Shown here piece after piece: positions 1-10,300 of a DNA stretch of 64,000 bases (the first letter of the stretch is position 1; each line of letters begins with the position of its first letter). The stretch is from Puccinia triticina (Eukaryota; Basidiomycota; Pucciniomycetes; Pucciniales; Pucciniaceae). The translations under genes and the position numbers were made by a program. The notes beneath the pieces were generated by a model. The model did no database searches and was not told the DNA's origin. It saw only the letters and a list, made by a program, of their open reading frames with translations. Location of the stretch: positions 1,054,001-1,118,000 of the forward strand of contig NC_070561.1 in NCBI RefSeq assembly GCF_026914185.1, in the 5' to 3' direction.

Positions 1-1650
1 ATAAATCTTATCTGAGTAATTCATTCTCACGAAAACAAACAAACGATCAACAGATTATCTTATCTACTTGACCAAAAACTATAAACCATAAAAATCCTAG
101 TTCTACTAGTCTAGCATCCGGCGAACTATCTTCTTAGATAGTTTCATAGGCTATGAAATCCCGTGGATTTGCTTGAGTATGGTTTTCATATTGATGCCAA
201 TTCCATCAGGTCAAGTGGTTAAGTTGGTGATCCACATGACAGACCGAGCTGGTTGTTGTTCCTCAGGCTCTAAGTTCTCCGATTCATCTACAGTTGCACC
301 CGAATCCATCGCCGAGGTTGAGAGTTCTTCAATGTTTTTGTCCTCAAGGCCAGTTCCTAGGACCTTTAATCCTGCCTGAGCTCCAAGATTAATGATGTGT
401 GCAATACATCCAAGGAGCTGATTCTTAGTGTTGAAGCCCGGAAATTGAAGCTCAAGGTCCTTCGCCATCTTGTTGTTTGTAGTCGCGTTATCGGCTGTGA
501 TTGTGTGTATCTTGTCGCTACACTCGTATTTTTCGACCGCTTCATAGAATAATTCAGCGAAAGTCTTTCCACTATGACTGCCTAGAATCAAAAAAAAGGA
601 TTATTAAACCATAAACAACAAGAAAAAATAACTTGAAAACACAACATGCCTTGCACATTGGGAATTGCAATTGTTAAATCTACCATTTCGAATTTCTCAT
701 CGATGAAGTGTGCCGTTATCGCCATGTACGCAGTGTAGTTTGGGGCTGTCCAAGCATCCTCGGTAAATGAGATATAATCCTGTTTTGATATGTATCGCAT
801 TTTGATATTCTCCTGTGATGCCATATGTATCCAAGAGAGATGGTTTGAAATCCCAGTTCGGCAGGTGTTGTCCATCAAGGGCATTGCCTCTTCATTCACG
901 AGTCACATAAGATTGGCGAAAGACTTCTTTTCAACAACAGAAAAAGAAAGATCACAATCTGCAATGAAATATACCAGGGCAGTTTTGAGCGTATCGTTGT
1001 TCAGCTGGACCTATTAAAAAATCAGCCACTCAGCATTCATGAAGCTGGCATTGACAAATTCCATGAGTATCTTACTTTTGGAACAAACTTTGAGTTCTTA
1101 ACCCACTTCTCCAAATCAATCTGTGCGTTCCCAGCTTTTTTCACAAGCTTCGGGTCTGCGAGGCAATGGATTTTCTTCAGATGCTCGTGGAAATTCTTGG
1201 TGCTGGCACTTTTATCCCTCTTCAACTTAGAACCACATATCTTGCCATTCTTGAGGATGACTTGACAGATAGCGGTGTCACCCTGGACTTTCAAATGATT
1301 CCAAACCCAGCTACGGCGTAGATTATCCGTTTTTGATATGTCACCGGTGTTGCCTGTGTCGCTGTTGTCCTCAACTTCAATGACAGACCGTAGTGTTGGA
1401 TCTGGCGTGATTGGGCTCTCCCCGCGGCTTCTGTTTGTGTTTCGCTTTCTCTTCATGCTTGCTATTTTTGGAGGGGTCGGAACATGAATGATGATGCCAC
1501 CGGGCGCCGGCTGGCTGCGACTGAAAAAAAAACCTAAACACCCGGGTGGTTCGGTGTCCACCCGGGTGAATTCGGATACGGGTGTCGGGATGGGTATGAC
1601 CACCCGTCCCGAACCCCGGGTTACACCTTTATTCATAGCCATATAGCGAA
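1..1650 (-). mobile_element. hAT element C, cut by the window start
   Basis: This is the 5' part of a class II element, reading on the minus strand and running off the left edge. It is recognised by transposase pieces (BED finger, then the RNase-H-like segment) and by a GC-rich end at about 1500-1630 made of CCCGGGTG and CCGAACCCCGGG blocks. Comparable CGGGT-rich ends bound the other two hAT elements in this window. The outer terminus lies near 1640-1650, but no target duplication can be checked because the other end is missing. Neither the terminal inverted repeat nor the boundary is exact. Confidence 0.7.
170..1456 (-). pseudogene. hAT transposase, broken
   Basis: The start chosen is the Met at 1456, because the longer reading to 1642 runs through the element's repeat-rich end. 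The first exon (about 1070-1456) encodes an acidic leader and a BED-type zinc finger (SWVWNHL, then ICGSK, FHEHLKKIHC). The next exon (about 650-1015) holds the transposase segment with TEDAWTAPNYTAYMAITAHF. It carries an in-frame TGA just before VNEEAMPLMD, where Arg would be expected. A third exon (about 205-583) has the RNase-H-like motif ITADNATTNN and the downstream GCIAHIINL block. The C-terminal dimerisation domain would lie beyond the left edge. The premature stop marks it as dead unless supplied in trans. Confidence 0.65.
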
Positions 1651-2125
1651 GAGATTAGTAGGCGGGCCTTCACACTACCCAACTGCAAGCTTTTCGAGAA
1701 TGGCTGTAGCCTCCCACCCAAGCTTATCAAAACCTCTTTCTGATGAGCAGAGTGACCACACCTATTACACGGCGGGCGCGATTTGCGAACTCACAATTGG
1801 GTCGACGAGCCGCCCTGGTCAGCAAAATCACTCTCTGACTGGAAACCACAGCAAACCAACACATCACACCCACTACCCCAGCCCCCCCTCGAGCGCTTAT
1901 GAAAGTCTCTTTGTGATGAATTAAACTTACATATTTATTTAGATTGAGGCCCAACAGCCGCTTCCAACGAAAACACCACACCTAGTTAACAGAATGGTTT
2001 TCCGATCGTATCCGTCATCCACTCTCAGACTTAATTAATCAGAACTAGCCAGGTGCATTCGGTTTGGCTTTTCTCATTCGCTATTACATATATTGTTGTG
2101 GCAACAAAAATATCAAATACATCAA
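1651..2125. other. intergenic, nothing recognised
   Basis: Short open frames on both strands here show no recognisable motif, and no RNA gene signature is seen. Confidence 0.5.
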
Positions 2126-2296
2126 TGGAGGACTTCCCGTCACTTTTGAACAGATCTGGAATTTCAGATTTCGCAGGGAAATCTGGAATCTGGAACTCTG
2201 GATCACTTCGGGGATCTTCGGGGACCCAGATTTCCCTGCGAAATTTGATATCTGGTGGCTCAGATCTGACTTTCCAGATCAACGGGAAGTCCTCCA
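2126..2296. repeat. 171-bp foldback (MITE-like)
   Basis: The ends are inverted copies of TGGAGGACTTCCCGT. Internally, the block TTTCGCAGGGAAATCTGG occurs in opposite orientation in each arm, so the sequence can fold into a long imperfect hairpin. No clear target-site duplication was found, so mobility is inferred only from the inverted ends and small size. Confidence 0.5.
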
Positions 2297-2581
2297 ATGC
2301 ACGGTAGTCAACTTGTGAAATCAGGAGAGCAGAACCTGAATAGGTAAGGACGAATGTGGTTTTTGAGCATTAGGGATTAGGATTTTTATTTGAAGGGGGA
2401 GAGGGGATAAAGAATTAGGGAGACGGATCTTTTGTCCAGAAATAATTTCTGAATGACGAGCAAGCCGTGTATTTTGAATTTTGGATAGCAAGAGTAAGAA
2501 AATTATGTCACAAAGAACGAGGTAAAACAGTCGAGAGGTGTCCGCAGGTGGCGAATCTGCGACCTGGGTTGGATTTTTTTT

Positions 2582-3014
2582 TTAGATTTTGGAGGTTGGT
2601 TCTTCCTTTTCTGCGATGGTCGATGCAGATGTGGAGTGGTTATTCATAATTGCTAGGAATAAATGAACACAGGGGAGATCAGCACACTCGGTTTTTTTTT
2701 TTCAAAATGGGGAGTAGTATAGACTGACCTGCTCGATCATAAGATCCTGAAGGCTTTTCTTCCTCGGAGGTTTCGCAAGACCTGGCGAGGTTCTTTTTCC
2801 TTTTGAGTTTACGGCGATAAAGATAATAGCCCAAGAGCAGTAGAAGAGCGATGAGGACGACGACGATCAGGTCTATTAAGATCACGGCGGTCCTTGCTGT
2901 GACGAGAGTAGCCGGTGGCTTGGCTGGCGAGGATTCATATAAGGCTTGGGGTCGTGCAACGGAGAGCTTGAAGTGCTCGAGGTTGATTAGGTGGTCGATG
3001 ATGATGGGTGACAT
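2582..3014 (-). CDS. small single-pass membrane protein, unrecognised
   Basis: Two exons are proposed: 3014-2729 and 2652-2582. They are joined across an intron with a GTCAGT donor and a TTCCTAG acceptor, giving 118 residues in frame. Residues about 43-66 form a strongly hydrophobic helix (AVILIDLIVVVLIALLLLLG) followed at once by a basic stop-transfer stretch (YRRKLKRKK). The C-terminal part is polar and ends in KEEPTSKI. The predicted topology is N terminus outside or lumenal and a short basic cytosolic tail. No family was recognised. The start is the first Met of the open frame; an upstream exon cannot be excluded. Absence of homology evidence keeps confidence modest. Confidence 0.4.
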
Positions 3015-4304
3015 GATGAGAGCGGGAGTTGCGGGGGTGGCGAGGAAGGTCTTGAGGAGCTACTATTGGGAGTGGGAGATGGATGATGGGGCAGGGCTGG
3101 AGAGCGGACTGTTCATAACCACACACCAGCTTGGCTGCCCGTCGGATCGAGAATAACCAGCCGTCTATGCTGAAGAAAAAAGATGGCTCATGAGTCCAAC
3201 GGCGCTATTTCCTGATATTTAGGTACCGGACTCACGTCGGGCCAGATCGGCAGATCGCGTGAAGGGATGCAAGGTGTGTCAACCACCGCCGTTGATGGGT
3301 ATCCTCAGCCCAAATAACGTCTCCGCTGCACGGAGGAACCCCCACCAACGGACACCAACGGATGGGGGAGTGGCCCAAGTCGTGTTTGTCCCTCCTTTGT
3401 GGAGATGATGATGCCTTTGTTCTGTTAACTCAATCCAGCAAAGACGCTAAGATCTGCACAAGCGTTCGGCTTCCACAGGTTTTCATAAGCCCCTTTGTTT
3501 TAGCGCACATCGGTGGGGGACTGTGCGGCAGAGCTCTGGTGAAGGTAATTGGGCAGATATCTTAATAATGCACTCGCTTGACAAAGGGTTGACACTCATC
3601 ATCCACATCTGCATCCAGTACTGCTTCGAGCGCCCATCGGCCATAAGCTTCTCCACCTCGTGTTCGGAATTTGGCCACCGCTTTAAGCGACCGGGTCCCG
3701 CAAACCCAGTGCACGTTTCTTGACATACTTCATGCAGAAATAAGATATACTAATTGCAGAAATGGTGATATGTGGGGATCGAGCAAATCACCAAAACCAT
3801 TGGTGACCAGATCTTATGGGGAGAGGCAAAGAATACGTGCTAAGAGTAGGAGAGAAGCAACATAATCTGCGAATTTATCTGGCCTGGCCAAATCAAGGGA
3901 AAAATGATATGGCAAACATTGCTCGTTGCCAGAAATGTTGGAAGTGTATTGATATCGAAGACAAAATATTGATCTGGACACCTGGGAAGTACTAAGCTGC
4001 AAAGGATGGAACACTGCCCTCCAGCCTCAGGTTGTGAAGAAATTGCACAGTCGTTCTATACCCAGCGCAGAATCTTAAGACAACAACCAGACGGTTTTTC
4101 ACACGTGGCAAATTAATAAAAATCAGATTGCTATGTTCATTTACGCAAGATTTTGATCAGAAAGATGTGTGTGTAACACACCAGAATGGCGAAGCAAGAC
4201 AGTCTCCGGACGTTGAATTTCTCGAGCAGTGGTGGATTCAGGCCAACTGGTGAGCCGGCTAGCTCGATGAATTTCCGAGTGGTCTGTTCCTGAAAGTTTA
4301 AATC
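3015..4304. other. intergenic between two minus-strand genes
   Basis: About 1.3 kb without a gene I can support. It contains unconvincing open frames (for example 3814-4014 minus) that have neither a family signature nor consistent splice sites. The part next to 4305 is probably the 3' UTR of the interrupted gene. Confidence 0.4.
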
Positions 4305-7300
4305 TTACAACGCTTGATTGGTTTCGTTGACGAAGGTTGAGAGTAAACTGATGACAGAAAGGTGTTAGTGGTGTTTGAGAACAATGATAAACTTGATTAT
4401 GTAAAATTTGGGACAACTAAGATAATGTGATTTCATGTCAGATGAATGAGCTGAGGCTATGTACAACGGAAAGTTCATCCTTTCATGATCTGATAGAGAT
4501 GGAGTGAAGAGATTATTCACCTAAGAGCAGGCCGGTTTGCCGTGCTTCTGAGTTTATATGAGAAATAGAAGAAAGGAGAGAACACAAGGTCTTGGGGAGA
4601 AACGAGAAAGGAAGGGATCAGCTTTGGACAAAGAGAATGATCTGTTGTCTCTTATGGTCTGCACGCTTGTGGTGACGATTTATGATCGCGACGAGTCGTT
4701 CCGGTTAAGGCTGTGGCTAAAGGTCCATCTTGGTCAGTCTCAATCATATGATGGCCTGACTAGGACTTAAAGGTGGACTCACTCGTCGGTCAATAGACTT
4801 ATACGAGCGGTGAGGCTGGCTGGGCGGTTGGTTATTCTGTGGCTTAAAGAACTGTGTAGACGATGAAGCTATTAGTCTGGTGTCTGTTCTTTCCGCCGGG
4901 GCTCAGGCCCTTTAAGTACTCATGAGAGCGAAGATCTTGGAATCAAGACTGACCTGGAGTTGTCGTGTCCTCCGGCTGTGGCTTGTACCCTCAGGGTGTC
5001 GTTGCCTGCATCACCTGCTGTAGCTGTTGCGAAACAAACTCGGAGTTAGCTACCGAGCTTGTGGCTTGTTTTGGTGTGACTGTTTGGAGGGATGAAACAC
5101 TGTTGCTTACGTTTCTTAGCATCAGGCTCTGTTTCTCCTCTGCGCCTCTTGGCGGGTTGCTTTACCAAATCAGTATTCTGACAGGCTGGGTTGCATCGAG
5201 CCGCTAGGCTTGAGGCAGAAGGAGGATTGGTCACTCCAATCGCAGTTAGCGATCTTCTAATGGTACATCGACCGGTGGGCTTGGTGAGGAAGTCGGTGTT
5301 GTTGTTGATGGTTCTAATGTAATGTAGAACAATGAGTTTTGATGTGACAAGTTCCCGCACGAAGTGGAGTCGAATGTCCATGTGCTTGGTGCGAAACCCA
5401 TTCTGCGACGTTTCACTCTTGGCTAAGTCGATTGCGCCTTGATTGTCGACACCTACAAACAGCTTTTCTGGTTTGTAGTTGAGGTTGATTTCAGATATGA
5501 GACTGACTAGCCACGCTATTTCTCTTCCTAGGTCTGACAGAGCTTTGTATTCGGCCTCGGTCGACGAGAGAGAGACAGTTGCTTGTCTGCAGGCTTTCCA
5601 TGAGATGAGTTGCGATTTTGTCATCACTGCATAGCCTGTTGCTGATCTTCTTGTGTCCGGGCAATTGCCCCAGTCAGAGTCGACATGAGCGCGGATTTCA
5701 AGGCTGGGTGCTTTTCTGAACACAAGGCCCACTTGTTTCGTACCGAGGAGGTACTGAAACACTTGCTGTGCCGCATGGAGATGCTGTACACCTGGTTTCT
5801 CGAGGTGCTGGGATAGGACGCTTACGGCGTAGGAAATGTCGGGGCGTGTGAGCACGCTGAGGTAGTTGAGGGAACCGATGAGAGCGCAAAAGTTGATGTT
5901 CATGCTGGCAAACTCAGCAGCTTCCTTCTCTGTTGCAGCCTTTAGGTGAACCTTGGGGTTCATGGGGCAGGACGCTGGTCGTGCATTTTCAAGACCGAAT
6001 TCGTTCAACTTGCGTTCAATGTACTGGGTTTGATGTACATGTAGGAAGTCGTCGGATCTGTCAATGTTCATGCCTAGTAGGAATGAGGCACGCCCTAGAT
6101 ATTTGATGTCGAACTCTTCTTCCATCTGAGACTTGAATACGAGTGGATCACTGCTGATTATCACAATGTCGTCGACATGACAGTAGAGCCATGTTGCTGG
6201 TGCTGATGCTCGGTGAAAGACGCACAGGTCCGAGACCAACACGGCAAAACCGATCTTGATGAGGTAGCCGCTGAGACGCTTGTACCAGGCCAACGATGCC
6301 TGTTTTAAACCGTAGATGGCCTTCCGGAGTTCGAAGATGGTGCCTGTGGGGCAGTCATACCCTTGCGGCGGAAGAAGAGTCACAGTGTCCTCCAGTGGAC
6401 AAGTCAGGAAGGCGCTGCGGACGTCGAGTTGGTGTATTTTGAGATCACAGTTAACGGCGAAGGATAGTAACAGCCTTAGGGATGCGGCTTTGCCGGTGGG
6501 AGCGTATTTCAGTTTGAAGTTGACTCCAAAGGTTTGACGAAAACCCTGCGCACATATTCTTGCTTTGTATTTGACGATCTGATTATCTGGTCTGAGCTTT
6601 TTTCTGTAGGCCCAGGTTGAGGCTATTGGCGAGTCTGATGACCTTCTTTGCCTCTCGATCCAGACTTGATGTTTCTTCATGTTGTTCACTTCTTTCAGCT
6701 CGGCTTCAATCCAGTGCAACCTTTCTTGACTTTTCATCGCTTGATTATGCGATTTCGGATCAGCTGAGATGGTTATGTAGCATATTTGCTTTTGCTGACG
6801 CTTTCCTTCAATAATGTTGGATTCATTGATATTGCTTGTTATCTTCTTGGCTGGGGTGAAGTTGTTGACGTATACCCATCGTTTTCCTGGTTCCGGGCTA
6901 GTTGGGTGATCCTCAACTGGCGACTTGTCAAAGTCATCCTGCTCTTCATCCTGGTCTTCTTGTGCTGCCTCGGGATGATCGCTTTCTTCTTTGAATGGGA
7001 GAATTGGATCGGATTTGAAGATTGGGACCGCTTCCTCTGCTTCAGAAGATGTATCAAGACTTCTATTTACAGCTGCGCAGTGCGGGAATACGTTCTCATC
7101 GAATTGAACATGTCTTGAGATTACGATAGCACGATCTTCATGTCGCAGGACTCGGTATGCCAAGTAGTCATTGGCGTATCCTAAGAGGGTGCCTTCCCAG
7201 GCAATAGGATCAAACTTGCGATCCCTCTTCACCTTGTCCTTGAGGATCCATGCTCGGCAACCAAATGGCTTGAAGAAGGTCATGCTAGGTCTGATTTTTA

Positions 7301-10300
7301 GAAGCAAGGTGATCGGGGGCGTTCTGCTTTTTGCTAAGGATGGTAGGGAGTTGGTGATTGAAACAGCGGTTAAGGCGGCCTCACCCCACCATTCTGCTGC
7401 CATGTTTGCATGCAGAAGGATACATTGAGTCATTTCGATGACGGTGCAATTAGCTCTCTCGGCAATTCCGTTGTGTTGCGGAGTGTAGGGTGGTGAGATG
7501 TTGTGCTGTATCCCTTCTTGCTGAAGAACTTCCCCCAGTGCGTTGCTGCAGAACTCGCCTCCTCCATCGGTGACGATTTTCTTGACGTCGTTGCCCGTCT
7601 GTTTTTCGAACTTGCTTTTGAAATCAAGAATCGCGTTGGCTGCTTTGGATTTTTCTTTCAGGAGGCTAAGGTGGATGTACCCGGTGTGTTGGTCGACTAT
7701 GGTTAGGAAGTAACGGCAGCCGCTGTTTGTTGCTGGTCGAATCGGTCCAACTATGTCACCGTGTATGACTTCTAGCGAGGCTTCGGTTGGAGAGAATCTC
7801 CCTTTGAACGGCAACTTGATCATTTTTCCTTGCATGCAGGCTGAGCATGAGGTCTTCTCTCTAGGCAGATCGATCGGTCCAAGCATCGTCCTGATCCTGG
7901 CTGCGCTTGCATGGCCCAGTCGTTGGTGCCAGGTCATAAAGGTGTTGATTGGGGCTAGGACTGTTGTTGATAAGGCGACCGTGCTGGGCTTCTTCACGCC
8001 TTCGACCTTGAAGAGATTCTGAGTCATGTTGATTATCATGGAGTGCTTCCCGTTAAGCCTTACTGTCATTTGACCGTCTTGGCTGAAGATTTCCGCCTTT
8101 TCCTTGATGAGTTGCGCGAAAGAAATCAGGTTCGTAGACAGGTTGGGAACATAAAGAGCATTACGAAGTATGATCGAAGTGTTGTCTTCAAACTCAAGCT
8201 TGACCGTGCCTCGCTTTCTTGCCACCATCTCGGGATTTTCGGCACCCGTTCCCGTCACGACAAACACGTTAGTGGGAGCCGAGTCGGTGAAATATGCCAA
8301 AGAGTTGAACATATGCTGACTCGCACCAGAGTCAAGAATAATTGAGTCCTTCTCAACATGTCCGGACGTGATGTGGTATGCATAGCTTTGCTCGCCATCA
8401 TCCTGCTGGTTGCTTCTGACTGTTGTGTTAAGATTGGTGGCTCTTTTCTTTGATTGAGTCGAGGCTGTTCGCAGTTCAGGGTGCAGAGTCCAACACTGGT
8501 GCTCCTCATGCAACGCTTCAGGGTTGTGTCTCCCGTTCTTGCATGCTATGAAAGGCCTTTTTCTGGAGGTTGTGGCGAGAGCTGTTCCGGAAGGAGGTCC
8601 TGATGGTGGATTTGGTCCGTTAGTGATCGTTTTCATTCTCGTCACTTGCTCATGGTTGGCGATTAATCTGAGCTTGTCGAGCAGGAGAAATGGGTTGGAC
8701 AGTGTTTCCATGTCGCCCAAGATCCTTTCCATGATTATAGGTCTCTTCTCAGTGATCGTTTCAATGATGCTCACGCTTATGAGCTCGTTCATGACGCTGA
8801 GCCCAATGGTGCTGATCTCAGCCAGGGACGCCTCCACTTTGATGATGTACTTGAGGAGATCATCGTTGTAAGAGATTCGGACATATTGCGACCAGACGCG
8901 GTACATACCGTAGATCGTGGCTGTGGCGTAGTTAGTTTTCAACCGGTTCCATATCTTGTGGGGATCGCGTCCACAGGTGCTGGATAAGCTAGTGAGGATT
9001 TCGGGAACGATCTTCAAATTGAGAATGAGCCATGCCTCAAGTTTCTGTTCCTTGATCTTGTCATCATTCGATTCGGCTGTGTCCTTTTCCACGACAGGCC
9101 ATAACTTCTTGAACTCCAAATACGCACTCATGGCATTCTGCCAATTGGCATAGTTGCTGCCGTTGAAGGTTGGAATCACAATAATTTCCTTTTCTTCCTT
9201 CTTGTTGGTGACAGCTGTTCCAGGAGTTGTAATGCTGATTGGAGGAAGAGATCCTTGTCGGGTGGCGGTCGGCATTTTCGATCCTGCTCCTAGTTGCTGC
9301 GGGTGATGAATGAGGTTGCTTGAGCAGTCGAGACTGTAAATCTGTAAAATTTGGGACAACTAAGATAATGTGATTTCATGTCAGATGAATGAGCTGAGGC
9401 TATGTACAACGGAAAGTTCATCCTTTCATGATCTGATAGAGATGGAGTGAAGAGATTATTCACCTAAGAGCAGGCCGGTTTGCCGTGCTTCTGAGTTTAT
9501 ATGAGAAATAGAAGAAAGGAGAGAACACGAGGTCTTGGGGAGAAACGAGAAAGGAAGGGATCGGCTTTGGACAAAGAGAATGATCTGTTGTCTCTTATGG
9601 TCTGCACGCTTGTGGTGACGATTTATGATTGCAACAAGTCGTTCCGGTTAAGGCTGTGGCTAAAGGTCCATCTTGGTCAGTCTCAATCATATGATGGCCT
9701 GACTAGGACTTAAAGGTGGACTCACTCGTCGGTCGATAGACTTATACGAGCGGTGAGGCTGGCTGGGCGGTTGGTTATTCTGTGGCTTAAAGAACTGTGT
9801 AGACGATGAAGCTATTAGTCTGGTGTCTGTTCTTTCCGCCGGGGCTCAGGCCCTTTAAGTACTCATGAGAGCGAAGATCTTGGAATCAAGACTGACCTGG
9901 AGTTGTCGTGTCCTCCGGCTGTGGCTTGTACCCTCAGGGTGTCGTTGCCTGCATCACCTGCTGTAGCTGTTGCGAAACAAACTCGGAGTTAGCTACCGAG
10001 CTTGTGGCTTGTTTTGGTGTGACTGTTTGGAGGGATGAAACACTGTTGCTTACGTTTCTTAGCATCAGGCTCTGTTTCTCCTCTGCGCCTCTTGGCGGGT
10101 TGCTTTACCAAATCAGTATTCTGACAGATTATTTGCAAGTCTCTGAGGATGGTTGAGATGTTGATATCGGGTGGCTCCCATATGGCCTTGTCGTGTATCG
10201 CGTCACTCTTGATTTCATCACGCTTGGACTCGTTTTCGTCATCTTCTTGTGGTTTGTTGGCATAGTGCCTTCTATCAATTGATTCGTTAAGTTCTATCAC

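Larger units (their letters stand above)
4400..10126 (-). mobile_element. full-length Ty1/Copia retrotransposon (C1)
   Basis: A 5.7-kb element with two 784-bp LTRs (TGTAAAATTT ... TTCTGACA in plus orientation) and perfect 5-bp target duplications GATTA at 4395-4399 and 10127-10131. It has one long open frame with protease, integrase, reverse transcriptase and RNase H in Copia order. The LTRs differ at only six sites, so the insertion is recent. It sits in a coding exon of the 185-residue host gene. The primer-binding site next to the 5' LTR matches a tRNA anticodon arm and is listed separately. No clean polypurine tract is seen before the 3' LTR at 5184. Confidence 0.95.

Noticed and set aside
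1457..1642. N-terminal extension of the hAT C transposase to 1642
   Set aside because: That stretch is the CCCGGGTG-rich element end, so the Met at 1456 is the more likely start.
4400..10126. RIP (repeat-induced point mutation) as cause of LTR divergence
   Set aside because: Changes are in CpG context rather than CpA-biased and very few; RIP of the Neurospora type is not expected in Pucciniales.
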